A stretch of DNA of 64,000 bases from an uncultured Nitrosospira sp. (GCA_900696515.1 CAADGK010000039.1:124001-188000); one strand, 5' to 3'. Shown: positions 37,947-47,008, counted from the first letter of the stretch. Program-made: numbers and translations. The notes: generated by a model not told the origin, from the sequence alone.

Positions 37947-38310
37947 AACAAACTTTCTGTGGTTTCTTTGCCTTGCTGACGGACCTGAATCTACTATATT
38001 CAGTCTGCTCGGGCGCACCAAACAAACTCTCTACCCTTTCTAGGCTGTTGCTGACGGATCTGAATCTCCCATATTCAGTCTGGTCGGGCCATACCGAGCT
38101 TGCTCGACCCGGAGCCTACCAAAATAGAGGCGACGGGATAAACACCTCCTGTGATTTCTTCCCTTTCCTGTACCCTGCCGACGTATCTGAACCTATATAT
38201 TCAGTCCTGTCAGGCGCACCAAACAAACTCTCTGTGGTTTCTTTGCCTTGCTGACGGATCTGATTCTGCCATATTCAGTCTGGTCGGGCCATACCGAGCC
38301 TGCTCGACCT
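37934..38310 (+). repeat. Repeat array built from the tRNA-Arg 3' end and downstream hairpin units
   Basis: The last 13 bases of tRNA-Arg plus CAAACT recur at 38007-38030 and at 38209-38229. The copy at 38209 matches 37934 for about 58 bases with four differences. A second unit, CTGACGGATCTGAATCT plus ATATTCAGTC, occurs four times (near 37976, 38051, 38180, 38251), each with a CTGAAT-N7-ATTCAG hairpin. Units at 38050 and 38249 are nearly identical for 60 bases, including GGTCGGGCCATACCGAGC. No integrase gene is nearby. Confidence 0.8.
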
Positions 38311-38319
38311 AGGGAGCGT

Positions 38320-38435
38320 ACCTCGTGAAGCGTGATGTGTGAAGCGTCCGAATTCGGAAACGAGATACGCTTCACGTTTCACGTGTGACACTTCACGGCC
38401 TTTGGACGTTTCACGTTTGACCGTTCAGCAGGTTG
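38320..38435. repeat. Intergenic inverted word repeat (GTGAAGCGTGATGTGTGAAGCG / CGCTTCACGTTTCACG)
   Basis: CTCGTGAAGCGTGATGTGTG then AAGCGTC on the left, and ATACGCTTCACGTTTCACGT then GTGACACTTCACGG on the right, form opposite-sense copies between the tRNA repeat array and the ammonium transporter. Confidence 0.6.
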
Positions 38436-38499
38436 AGAGGTCTGGCTCATCCAGACCTCTCAACAGATCCGTCACAGGCAACCAAAAAGGACCCTGCGC

Positions 38500-39771
38500 T
38501 CAAGTGCGAGCGGCAGTCCGGGCAAGCAGTTCTTTCTGCAGAGCATCGATATCGGCCTTGGCGCCAAGCGCCAGTTCCTCCACCCGTCGTTCACTCTCCG
38601 GGCCAGGCACATGGGAGAATTCGTGGCAATCTTCATAGGCCTGTTCGGTCGTCCCGGTCGCTCGAATCACCGCCCCGGCAATGGCTCCGCCGATAATGGC
38701 GATCCCCAGCGTCATCGCGATCCCCACCAGTTGAACCCCGGCCACACCCGGCACGACGATGATCGCCATGAGTCCGCCAAGTAGACCAGGCATCCCATGC
38801 AAATTGTGGACACCGCAGGTATCGACGAGCTTGATCTTCGACTCGAGCATGGGTTGAATAAACACGTATCCGATGACCGACAAGGCACCGGCCAGCAGGC
38901 CGATCCCGAATGCACCGGCCGGGCTGACAAGATTACAGGTCGAACCGATCGACACCCCGCCCGCCAACGCCGCATTGGCCATGTCGACCATCGACGTTTT
39001 CCCGTGATGGAAGTGGGTGCTGAGGAAATAGGTTGAGAGCGTCGCCCCGCTCAAAGCCAGGATCGTGTTCACGATCGTCTGCGGCATCTCTTCAAACGGG
39101 ACAATCGCCGTCGCAAAACTCGGCCAGAACAGCCACAGCACCATCGAGCCCAGCATGGCAAAGCGATCGGACGTCGGATCGGATTCAATCGGTTGACTCC
39201 GCTGCACCGTCGTCGTCAGGACCAGAGAGGCGGCGAGACCAAAGTAGGCCCCGAATGCGTGGATGACGATCGAGCCAGCTGAATCCTGAAATCCTTTGGT
39301 CAACCCGGCCCCGTTGTCCAACACGAGATATTCGTTCAAGGCATAGAGCGGGACCAGCAGCAACGTAAGGAGCGCATATTGAAACACCCGCAACCGCCCC
39401 AGCACGGCTCCCATCGCAATGAGCGCCGTCGCCACGGAAAATTCAGCGTACAGGAGTGCATCGACCGTATGGGCCTTCAGTTCATGCCCCACGATCCCGT
39501 TCGCCCGCAACAGCATATACAGAGGCAGTCCCGTGGCCACCACGAGATAGGTTCCGGTCGTCGCGCCGAAACCATAGCGGCGGACGAAGACCATGAGAAA
39601 GCCGAATCCGACGACCAACATGGCCAGGATGTGGATCGAGTAATTGTATTGCGCGACCAGCCTCGCCTCATTCACGGCACCAGCCGGCTCTTCGGCGCCG
39701 GCCCAACTCGTGAGGCACAAGAGAAACAGACCCGCTGCGCTGAGCATCGTGACCCAGAAACGATTCCGCAT
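38500..39771 (-). CDS. amt: Ammonium transporter, Amt/Mep family
   Basis: 423 residues from the ATG at 39771, chosen for the AAGGAGG 6 bases upstream. A signal-like first helix (MLSAAGLFLLCLTSWAGA) is followed by about eleven transmembrane helices. Recognisable blocks are AFGAYFGLAASLV, NTILALSGATLSTYFL, ANAALAGGVSIGSTCNLVSP (channel region) and CGVHNLHGMPGLLGGLMAII with pore His residues. The C-terminal tail is cytoplasmic and helical. It imports ammonium; no GlnK/GlnB gene is adjacent. It complements gltBD for nitrogen assimilation. Motifs at the channel resemble the Rh-like branch (HAFGAYFGLA), so NH3/CO2-type Rh-like transport is an alternative. Confidence 0.88.
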   Translation of the reverse strand: MRNRFWVTMLSAAGLFLLCLTSWAGAEEPAGAVNEARLVAQYNYSIHILAMLVVGFGFLMVFVRRYGFGATTGTYLVVATGLPLYMLLRANGIVGHELKAHTVDALLYAEFSVATALIAMGAVLGRLRVFQYALLTLLLVPLYALNEYLVLDNGAGLTKGFQDSAGSIVIHAFGAYFGLAASLVLTTTVQRSQPIESDPTSDRFAMLGSMVLWLFWPSFATAIVPFEEMPQTIVNTILALSGATLSTYFLSTHFHHGKTSMVDMANAALAGGVSIGSTCNLVSPAGAFGIGLLAGALSVIGYVFIQPMLESKIKLVDTCGVHNLHGMPGLLGGLMAIIVVPGVAGVQLVGIAMTLGIAIIGGAIAGAVIRATGTTEQAYEDCHEFSHVPGPESERRVEELALGAKADIDALQKELLARTAART

Positions 39772-39899
39772 GGAGGCCTCCTTAAGACAGTAGGAGTAAA
39801 TGGGGGGAGCTATAGGGGTGGTAGTGTACTGTACCGACAAGCACGTTTGTCAAACCCCACAGAAGGCCTACTCACTGGCTTGAACAGACCCTACACTAG

Positions 39900-40085
39900 T
39901 GGAAGCTCGAGGACGGAAGCTGGAGACACGTCAAACCTTTGGCCTCCAACGTTCCGGCATGCGACGCTTCACGGACACCGATGTCACAAGAGTTTCACGT
40001 TGCAGGTTTCATGTTTCAGGGTTGAGATTTTTGGTGTCTGCATGACTCGAACGGTTCAACCTGAAACTCCTGGTCAAAGAAAGGA
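39900..40085. repeat. Intergenic inverted word repeats, several families
   Basis: Contains GGAAGCTGGAGACACG, GCGACGCTTCACGG, TTTCACGTTGCAGGTTTCATG and TTTCAGGGTTGAG, then opposite-sense GGTTCAACCTGAAACTCCTG. Same families as at 41105, 42140 and 43068. Confidence 0.6.
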
Positions 40086-40136
40086 GCGACAAATATTGTC
40101 GCACCGGCATCACCATGAGTATAATGGCAACCATTC

Positions 40137-41102
40137 ATGCGTATAATCGGCCTGCTGCTCCTTCTGATCGCCCTGGTCCTGCCGTTGCAATGTCCACCAT
40201 CGTCATGGGCGGCCAGTTACGAAGACAGTCTCAAACAGTTGGCGGAAAATGTGACGGAACGAGCCGCCAAGGCAAAAAAACAGCGCCTGGCCGTACTCGA
40301 CTTTACCGACGCACAGGGTGAACAGACGCCGGTCGGACGATTCCTCGCCGAAGAGCTGGGAACACAAATCATGGTGGCCGGTGAGCTGACCACGGTAGAC
40401 CGCACCCTGCTCTACTCGACGTTGAAAAAGATGCAGCTGGAGCATATTGAGCCGGCCCATGCCAAGACCGTCCGGCGCGCCGCCAAGGCCATCCGCGCCG
40501 ATGTCTTCATCTCAGGCGCCTACACCGACACACCCGACGGTCTGCAAGTGACCGTCCGGCTGATCACCCCCAAGCAGGCTCAATCGATCAGTGCCACTCG
40601 AACGACCTTCCCGAAAACCGGTCCCCTGAGCACATTCTTCAAAAAGGAAGATCCTCCACCTGGAATCCTGCCGGTCGAGAAACCCAAAGAACCGGCTCCA
40701 CCACCCGGCCTGGGAACCCATCGGAACGACGCCTACGAATTCGTCGTCACCTCTATGGAGCGGCTGAACGGCCGGATCAAGGTGGATGCCACCGTCGCCA
40801 ACCATTCCACACGCGATCTCAAGCTGCTCTGTCACTTGCAAAACACGGTGCTGAAGGACGAACATGGGGGCTTGTGGCATCAGACCGTCGAGGAGAACCG
40901 GGAAGGCCTCTGTACGCGGGGCATCGAACTATCTCCTCGACGAAAACAGCGCGTGGTCTTTATCTTTGCTCAACCCTCGGACGCCCCGGCTTCCGAGTTC
41001 ACCTTATCGTTTCATGAGCAAGTACCACGGCGCGATGCCTCATTCACCATCGAGAAGTTGACGCTGGAACCTGCTCCCAGCCAAGGAGAAGTGACGCCGT
41101 AA
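40137..41102 (+). CDS. FlgO-like / CsgG-type domain protein, exported
   Basis: 321 residues with signal peptide (MRIIGLLLLLIALVLPLQC, cut near SSWA). The FlgO-type domain follows: RLAVLDFTDAQGEQTPVGRF, LAEELGTQIMVAGELTTVDR and AKAIRADVFISGAYTDT. A Pro-rich linker (near residues 175-200) leads to a beta-rich C-terminal domain (DAYEFVVTSMERLNGRIKVD). FlgO helps outer-membrane stability of the flagellum in Vibrio, but this fold is used by many outer-membrane proteins, and no flagellar genes are in the window. Confidence 0.78.
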   Translation: MRIIGLLLLLIALVLPLQCPPSSWAASYEDSLKQLAENVTERAAKAKKQRLAVLDFTDAQGEQTPVGRFLAEELGTQIMVAGELTTVDRTLLYSTLKKMQLEHIEPAHAKTVRRAAKAIRADVFISGAYTDTPDGLQVTVRLITPKQAQSISATRTTFPKTGPLSTFFKKEDPPPGILPVEKPKEPAPPPGLGTHRNDAYEFVVTSMERLNGRIKVDATVANHSTRDLKLLCHLQNTVLKDEHGGLWHQTVEENREGLCTRGIELSPRRKQRVVFIFAQPSDAPASEFTLSFHEQVPRRDASFTIEKLTLEPAPSQGEVTP

Positions 41103-41104
41103 CC

Positions 41105-41334
41105 CGTCGTCGTGAAGCGTCGCGGCCAACGATGTCACAAGAGTTTCAGGTTTCGGGTTCCAGGTTTCAGGCTTTTGTTTCTGCATAACTTGAAACCTGA
41201 AACGTGACACACTCACGGGTGGAAGCCTTAGGTTGGAAGTTAGAAACATGTATCTCGTACCTCAAACCTCAGACCTCCAACGTTCTGGCACGCAACGCTT
41301 CACGAAATATGCTTCACGCGATTGAGAATACCCT
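41105..41334. repeat. Intergenic inverted word repeats, several families
   Basis: Contains GTGAAGCGTCGCGG, AGTTTCAGGTTTCGGGTTCC, opposite-sense ACTTGAAACCTGAAACGTGA, then GGTTGGAAGTTAGAAAC and TCAAACCTCAGACCTCCAAC, and AACGCTTCACGAAATATG. At least three arms pair with each other ahead of thiD. Confidence 0.65.
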
Positions 41335-42138
41335 ATGTCACAGACCATCAAACAAGTCCTGACGATTGCCGGATCGGATTCCGGTGGAGGGGCCGGCATT
41401 CAGGCCGACCTCAAGGCCATGTCCGCCAATGGCGTCTTCGCCATGTCCGTCATCACCGCCGTCACGGCTCAGAATACCGAGGAAGTAACGGATGTGTTCG
41501 AGTTGCCGACGAGCATCATCGCCTCACAACTCGACGCGGTCTTCGACGATTTCGACGTCGCCGCCGTGAAGACCGGCATGTTGTCGTCGACGGCGATCAT
41601 TGAGACGGTCGTCAAGCTGCTGACCCCTCAAAAGGTCGCCTTCCTCGTCGTGGACCCGGTCATGGTCTCCAAGAGCGGTCATCCCCTGTTGCGACCGGAG
41701 GCCGTCGACGCAATGAAGACCCGGTTACTGCCGCTCGCCTTCGTGGTCACCCCGAACATCCATGAGGCCCAACAGTTGTCAGGAATTCAGATCACCTCCC
41801 TGGCTGATGCACGACGAGCCGCCAAGATCATCCATGCATTCGGGTGCAAACATGTGCTGATCAAAGGCGGCCACCTGCTCAGCGAACGGGCGACGGATCT
41901 GCTGTACGACGGCCGGTTCTTCAATGTCCTGAAGGGCGAGTTCATCGAGACCAACCAGACCCATGGCACCGGCTGTACGTTCGCCTCTGCCCTGGCCGCG
42001 CACCTGGCCAGGGGCCGTTCCGTGTTGGATGCCGCACAAGCGGCAAAAACCTACGTCACGCAGGCCATCCGCCACGGCCTGGCGATCGGCCATGGCCATG
42101 GACCAACCGATCATTTTTACTTCTTGGAGCGAGACTGA
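41335..42138 (+). CDS. thiD: Hydroxymethylpyrimidine / phosphomethylpyrimidine kinase
   Basis: 267 residues, the normal length for ThiD. Ribokinase-fold motifs are VLTIAGSDSGGGAGIQADLK at the N-terminus and the anion hole with catalytic Asp in ETNQTHGTGCTFASALAAHL. VVDPVMVSKSGHPLL and VVTPNIHEAQQLSG are also typical. It phosphorylates HMP twice for thiamine synthesis. No other thiamine gene or TPP riboswitch was seen next to it. Confidence 0.95.
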   Translation: MSQTIKQVLTIAGSDSGGGAGIQADLKAMSANGVFAMSVITAVTAQNTEEVTDVFELPTSIIASQLDAVFDDFDVAAVKTGMLSSTAIIETVVKLLTPQKVAFLVVDPVMVSKSGHPLLRPEAVDAMKTRLLPLAFVVTPNIHEAQQLSGIQITSLADARRAAKIIHAFGCKHVLIKGGHLLSERATDLLYDGRFFNVLKGEFIETNQTHGTGCTFASALAAHLARGRSVLDAAQAAKTYVTQAIRHGLAIGHGHGPTDHFYFLERD

Positions 42139-42139
42139 A

Positions 42140-42260
42140 CGGCGCAGGTCTCAAGTTTCGAGTTTCACGTTTAAGGTTTCATGTTTCAGATTTTTGGTTT
42201 CTGCTTAACTTGAAACGTTAAACTTGAAACCTGAAACTCAGGATCAAAGGAACGTAAGAC
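42140..42260. repeat. Intergenic inverted word repeat (GTTTCAGATT / AAACCTGAAAC)
   Basis: TCAAGTTTCGAGTTTCACGT and AGGTTTCATGTTTCAGAT on the left pair with ACTTGAAACGTTAAACTTGA and AACCTGAAACTCAGG on the right; GACGCTTCACGG follows. A typical member of the dispersed family. Confidence 0.65.
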
Positions 42261-42283
42261 GCTTCACGGGGTCACGAATCGTC

Positions 42284-43066
42284 ATGAAGAATGCCCCCCT
42301 GGAAGAACGTTTCTCCTTTCTTGATCCCCAGGGACATCGAGTCGCCGCGATCCTGACCCTCCCTCCGGGAGGAACGGACAAGATTGCCGTCTTGTGCCAC
42401 GGGTTTCTCTCTTCAAAAACCAGCTCGACGAACAAGGCCCTCACGCGGCTGCTGATCGACCAGGAGATCGGCACCTGTTGTTTCGACTTCTTTGGACAAG
42501 GAGAAAGCGACGGTCCGTTCGAACAGATCACCACAACCCTGGGAGTGCTACAGGCACAGGCCGCCGTTGACCTCATAAAGCAAAAAGGGTATCGGCACAT
42601 CGGATTGATGGGATCGAGCTTCGGCGGGCTGGTGGCGATTCTGACGGCCGCTCAGCGGACAGGCCTGGCTTGCCTTGCACTCAAATGCCCGGTGGTCGAT
42701 TTCGCGGAGGAGCTACGGCTGGAGTTCGGCCCCGATGAGATGGCACAGTGGAAGACAACGGACACGATTCCCAATATCATGGGAGGCCATGACCGCATCA
42801 AGCTTCGCTATGCCTTTTATGAAGATGCCCTGCGTCGAATCGCCTACGACCCGGCGCGATCGATCACCGCACCGACCATCATCGTCCAGGGCGACAAGGA
42901 TGAACATGTCCCGCTGCATCAGAGCCGGCGGCTCTTTGAGGCGCTACAAGTGAAAAAACATCTCGAGATGCTGCCGGGGGCGGACCATCAATTTACGAAG
43001 GGCGAGGATTTCAACCGGATGACAACGCTCATCGCGGACTGGCTCATCAGCCATCTCACTACGTAG
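42284..43066 (+). CDS. Alpha/beta hydrolase, serine esterase-like
   Basis: 260 residues from the ATG at 42284. The fold is marked by VLCHGFLSSKTSSTNKALTR, the oxyanion turn CCFDFFGQGESDGP, the nucleophile elbow GLMGSSFGGLVAIL (Ser in GSSFGG), an Asp in IVQGDKDEHVPLHQS and a His in LPGADHQFTKGED. The closest general match is the lysophospholipase/acyl-esterase group. Substrate unknown. Confidence 0.85.
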   Translation: MKNAPLEERFSFLDPQGHRVAAILTLPPGGTDKIAVLCHGFLSSKTSSTNKALTRLLIDQEIGTCCFDFFGQGESDGPFEQITTTLGVLQAQAAVDLIKQKGYRHIGLMGSSFGGLVAILTAAQRTGLACLALKCPVVDFAEELRLEFGPDEMAQWKTTDTIPNIMGGHDRIKLRYAFYEDALRRIAYDPARSITAPTIIVQGDKDEHVPLHQSRRLFEALQVKKHLEMLPGADHQFTKGEDFNRMTTLIADWLISHLTT

Positions 43067-43067
43067 C

Positions 43068-43145
43068 GAATCAAAAGAGTTTCACATTTCAGGTTTCAGG
43101 TTCTTGGCTTCTGGATAACTTGAAACATGAAACCTGAAACTCAGG
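43068..43145. repeat. Intergenic inverted repeat (TTTCACATTTCAGGTTTCAGG / CCTGAAAC)
   Basis: AGTTTCACATTTCAGGTTTC on the left and AACTTGAAACATGAAACCTG plus AAACTC on the right would fold into a long hairpin between two convergent genes; it could act as a bidirectional terminator. Confidence 0.65.
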
Positions 43146-43180
43146 CTCACCTGAACAAGCGACGGATAGGGTTGCGGCAA

Positions 43181-43969
43181 TTAAATGGTGATGATCTGAT
43201 CTTCTCGAAGAAACCCAACCTGTTCAATCTCAAACCGGCTGATTTCAGCCTGGATCTGGGTTTTGAACGCGGGCTTCATGTGATAGGCATAGACCGGAAG
43301 TTCGGGTCGTCCGAGCTTTTGAAACTCTTTATAAAACAGCGACGGCGTCAGGTGTCTTGATTTTTTCGCCAACGCCCCTAGCTCGTCGGGGAAAGACGAT
43401 TCAATGAAGGCGGCCTTCAGGTTAGGGGTTGTCCTGCCCACACTCCAAATTTCCTCGGTCTGATAGGTATCCCCACTATAGAGCAGCGCGGCATTCTGAT
43501 CCTTCACGATATACCCGACCGTGGGCACGGCATGGTTGACCGGCACGGGAATGACGTCGAGATGGCCCAGCGTCACCGGTTTGCCGGGCTCAAGAATGTG
43601 GGCCTGGAAGACCGGATTGTTGCGATCAGGCAACTGAAAAAAATTCGGATAGACCTGATCATTAAACACATGGTCCATCAGCCCCTGCATCACCGATTCA
43701 GTCGCCGCGACCAGAACCGGAGTATCGAATCCTTCCGCAAGGTTGTCGGCCAGGAGCGGGAGCCCCTTAATATGGTCGAAGTGCAAGTGGCTGAGCAGCA
43801 CGACGCGGATACGGCGTTGTTCGGCCAAGGTCAGCTGAACACCGATCGTGCCGGCATCGAGGAGCACGGATCCATCAATCAGGAATCCGCAACTCTCCTG
43901 ACGAGTCGGCCGCTCAGTTCCATCCACAAGGCAATCCGCCCCGTGGCACCCCAGCACTCGTATCTGCAT
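43181..43969 (-). CDS. MBL-fold protein, class-II cyclic-nucleotide-phosphodiesterase-like
   Basis: 262 residues. The metal site is LSHLHFDHIKGLPLLADNLA, with Asp in ALLYSGDTYQTEEIW and a C-terminal His in VYAYHMKPAF. The N-terminus MQIRVLGCHGADCLVDG and order of motifs match class-II 3',5'-cyclic-nucleotide phosphodiesterases, and more loosely RNase Z. With a CHASE2 cyclase and a cyclic-nucleotide-binding protein in the same window, a cNMP-degrading role is attractive but unproven. Confidence 0.8.
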   Translation of the reverse strand: MQIRVLGCHGADCLVDGTERPTRQESCGFLIDGSVLLDAGTIGVQLTLAEQRRIRVVLLSHLHFDHIKGLPLLADNLAEGFDTPVLVAATESVMQGLMDHVFNDQVYPNFFQLPDRNNPVFQAHILEPGKPVTLGHLDVIPVPVNHAVPTVGYIVKDQNAALLYSGDTYQTEEIWSVGRTTPNLKAAFIESSFPDELGALAKKSRHLTPSLFYKEFQKLGRPELPVYAYHMKPAFKTQIQAEISRFEIEQVGFLREDQIITI

Positions 43970-44646
43970 AGATAGAAAGACAACTATGGTTTAGAACGTA
44001 GGGCCAGCCTCAGAGAGGCCAACCCACCCCCGGGTAGGCGCTGTGATCATCTGACAGGATCCCCCAGTCCGAGACTCCACCATACTACATTGAGCCATCC
44101 TTGTCATCCGTCCATTCACGAGGGCGACGAAGCAAGTTCCGTTCATAAATACCAGTTTTTTAAGCCATCCGGTCAGGACTCATGAGGATTCGGTGTTCCC
44201 GCAAAACAGGACCGCCATAGTCTCCCAACGGCCCGTGCGACTGAAGGAATAAGGTGAATCGAGGGAAAACAACCCACCCCCCCCCTTCAGTAGGGGTTGT
44301 AATGTGCTTCTAATAAACCTAGGACTGTGGCCAGCAATCCACTAACCTATCTACAAGATTTCTCCCCCTCGAACAATAGAAGGCCGGTTGATGCGTTCGC
44401 TACAATGGTCCCATTCAGATCCGGAATCCAGACACCCTTTCATCAAGGGCATTGTCCTCGCCCCGGCTCATGATCCTCACACTTCAGGACATCGCATGTG
44501 CCGGATGGTGCTGTCCGCATGGCTCAGACGGTCCCAGCGCACTCGTGAAACGGTGGTGCGCCAGGAACTCCCTGGCTGGAGGCAGCTGGCAGGCGCACGA
44601 GCAGAATGGCGTTTGATGGCATGACGGTTCGACCGAGGAGGTCTCC
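43970..44646. other. Long intergenic region upstream of the lectin gene, no supported gene
   Basis: 677 bases. It contains a run of nine C at 44277-44285 flanked by CAACCC and GGGTTG, which could pair. A short frame at 44388-44624 lacks a good ribosome site and is not called. The region should hold the promoter of the surface cluster. Confidence 0.45.
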
Positions 44647-46407
44647 ATGAAATATGCTAAAAGAGCGAGAGTCTTATCGAGTCTGTTGCTGTTTGGGACC
44701 CTGGGTGCCCTGACGGTTCCGCTTCCGTCGCACGCGCTGACCGTGACGATCGATGGGGCGACTGTTCAAATTACGACCACCGCCGCCGCCTGCACCTCGG
44801 GCTACAACCTCTGTTCGTTTATCCCTCCCGGACGATACGGTAACTGGACCGTGGGAGACGTTTCTTCGACGAACCGAGCCAGAATCATGATCGGCGACAA
44901 CAGTACCGCAAACAGTCTCGATCTCCTGAAGCTGACCGGCATCACCTTCACGCCGGTCCTGACGACAGGCACGAAGACTACCACGGTCATTGTCACACAT
45001 GCCTACAATGCCGGTGGCGGGAATCCACAGGGCAACTACTCATGGGGCTATGGCATGTCTGGGTACTTCGATCCCCCTGGTCCCACCGGTCTCGACGAGA
45101 ACGTTGTCGGAAATAGGTTGAAGCAAATCGGCACTGGAAATTTCGCCGGTGTGAGTGTCACTCTCGGGTCTGGGATTGATACCGGTGCGCTAGCCACCCC
45201 ATCAACAAAAAATCTTAGTGGGAGCATCTCGAGGACTAGTGCGGCAACCGTGGTCCAGCCGAATTGCAATACGGGCAGCGGCAGATGTGCGCCGACGATC
45301 ACGCAGACGTTCACCATCACCGTGGTCGGTGCCGATAAGTTGGTGATGACCGACAGTATGATTGCCGCAGGTGGAACTTGCCGGCAGATTGATCAGGTAA
45401 TACCGATTCCTCCGCACCTGTATGCGCTGATGCTCAAGCTGGACCCCCATGCGCCCAACGATATCAATCAGCTGAGCGAGTGGCTAAAAAAGATGGGCGA
45501 GAAGTACCTCAGAAAACCGACACAAAAAAAGCTGCTGGCGTATCTGATCCATGAACTGGAAAAGTGGCTGGCGAAGACCGTTCCAGGGACCTGTCCTGAG
45601 ATCGAGGAGGAGATTAACGAGGTCTTGCTAGACGACGAGGAGGCGGCTTTGGTGGAGGCTGAAGCGGCCGGGGCCGTGCCCGCCACGTCTGGGAGCACGA
45701 TCACGATCACGAAGAATACGAATCAAGCGACGAACGAGACCTTTACCTTCAATATCAGCCGTGAAGGCTCGTCATCGACCGAGACAATCTCAATGGACAA
45801 TCAAACTTCCCAGTCATTCGCCGTCGCGGTGGAGCCAGGAATGACTTACACCATCACCGAACACGCGCTTGCCGGATGGTTGTTGACCAACTCGTCTTGC
45901 GACGACGAGAGCCCCACAACGGCTGTCGTGGTCGAGGTAGGAGGCAATGTCAATTGCACCTTCAGTAACAAGAAGTTCAGCAGCGATGATTATCGTGTGA
46001 TCAGCAGCCCCGGATTGACTTGGGATCAAGCCAGAGTTGCGGCCCAAGCTCTAGGGCTCGGCTGGGACTTGGCCACAATCACGTCGGCTGAGGAACAACA
46101 GTTCATCAATGGGCTGTTACCAGACCCCGCTACAGGTTTGTACCGTTACTGGTTAGGAGGGAGACAAGTCGGTCTGTTTGCTGAGCCCGCCGGTAATTGG
46201 GAGTGGATCAACGGCGAAGGCATCTTTTGGAACAACGGAACAACAGGTCTGTTTGCGAACTGGGCGGCGGGGGAGCCGAACAACTGCGGTGGTGGAGAGC
46301 ACCACTTGATCGTGTGGAGTCTAGGTCTGTCGTCGTGGACCTGGAATGACGAAGCATGCACATCGGTCGGAGGCTATATCGCGGAAAGACATTCTCCGCT
46401 GCCCTAA
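44647..46407 (+). CDS. Secreted protein: novel N-terminal region, SpaA/prealbumin-like domain, C-terminal C-type lectin domain
   Basis: 586 residues, preceded by GAGGAGG. Signal peptide (VLSSLLLFGTLGALTVPLPS, cut near SHA). Residues about 30-340 form a region I do not recognise (LTVTIDGATVQITTTAAACT, ARIMIGDNSTANSLDLLKLT), shared with the next gene, including a helical stretch KKLLAYLIHELEKWLAKT. Residues about 350-445 look like a SpaA/prealbumin-like beta domain (YTITEHALAGWLL, VNCTFSN). Residues about 450-586 are a C-type lectin domain: WINGEGIFWNNG, NWAAGEPNNCGG with the EPN motif, and SWTWNDEACTS with WND. EPN/WND is the Ca2+-dependent mannose-type signature. Likely a surface or extracellular adhesin. 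Confidence 0.8.
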   Translation: MKYAKRARVLSSLLLFGTLGALTVPLPSHALTVTIDGATVQITTTAAACTSGYNLCSFIPPGRYGNWTVGDVSSTNRARIMIGDNSTANSLDLLKLTGITFTPVLTTGTKTTTVIVTHAYNAGGGNPQGNYSWGYGMSGYFDPPGPTGLDENVVGNRLKQIGTGNFAGVSVTLGSGIDTGALATPSTKNLSGSISRTSAATVVQPNCNTGSGRCAPTITQTFTITVVGADKLVMTDSMIAAGGTCRQIDQVIPIPPHLYALMLKLDPHAPNDINQLSEWLKKMGEKYLRKPTQKKLLAYLIHELEKWLAKTVPGTCPEIEEEINEVLLDDEEAALVEAEAAGAVPATSGSTITITKNTNQATNETFTFNISREGSSSTETISMDNQTSQSFAVAVEPGMTYTITEHALAGWLLTNSSCDDESPTTAVVVEVGGNVNCTFSNKKFSSDDYRVISSPGLTWDQARVAAQALGLGWDLATITSAEEQQFINGLLPDPATGLYRYWLGGRQVGLFAEPAGNWEWINGEGIFWNNGTTGLFANWAAGEPNNCGGGEHHLIVWSLGLSSWTWNDEACTSVGGYIAERHSPLP

Positions 46408-47008
46408 TGCTTGAGTAGCGGTCTCTGTCAGGCATCAACAGGAATTGGTTTCTCTCAGTCATGGGGGAGCGGCGAACGCGGCTCCCCCTCATGTCCCAAC
46501 CAGATATCGACAGAGGAAAGGGCACGTCGGTTCCCGTACACCGCCCCACATTCATGCGTTAGCGACGGAGCGCTCGTGCTTTCCCTGTTGAACCTCCCTC
46601 TGTCATGGTCCAATGTCTTGATGGAAACAACACAAGAAGTGGCCTGAGAACCTATCGAAAAGCCCCGCGAGATACCAGGCCTCCACACACATCCATTCGT
46701 CACATCAGCAAATCATTCGGTATCAGAACTTATACAGGTATTACCACGCCTCCGTTGTGGATGTATCCAAAAGGATTCTGAATCGATTTGGATACAGGAT
46801 CCGATATACCCGTAGAGCATGACCGTCATAACGTTCATCGGTCCCTGATCTTCACCATTTATGAAGGAGTTACGGAACCGGGTCACGCCGTTCACTCCTA
46901 GCTCGCTTCTTGCTTGAACACACACATTTCCACAACGAAAGCCTGGAGCCCCGTTGTCGGTTCATTCCGGGCGTGTCGCGCACCAAGCAGTCGGCTGAGG
47001 AGGTCGCC
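46408..47008. other. Intergenic between the two paralogues, no supported gene
   Basis: 601 bases. A stem GGGGGAGC/GCTCCCCC at 46463-46488 follows the first paralogue, but has no T run. Nothing else was identified; a second promoter for the downstream gene is likely. Confidence 0.45.
46463..46488 (+). terminator. Possible transcription-ending stem-loop
   Basis: An 8-bp perfect stem with a 10-base loop (GGCGAACGCG), 55 bases after the stop of the lectin gene. No T run follows, so an intrinsic terminator is uncertain. Confidence 0.45.

Noticed and set aside
37976-38310. CRISPR array
   Set aside because: The repeated units are of unequal spacing, degenerate and joined to a tRNA 3' end; there are no uniform spacers and no cas genes.
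43181-43969. RNase Z
   Set aside because: The MBL site is shared, but the motif order and N-terminus fit class-II cyclic-nucleotide phosphodiesterases better; kept only as an alternative.
44388-44624. Short frame upstream of the lectin gene
   Set aside because: No ribosome binding site, no domain, and composition like non-coding sequence.
46411-46647. Short frame between the two secreted paralogues
   Set aside because: It spans the stem-loop at 46463-46488, lacks a ribosome site and has no recognisable feature.
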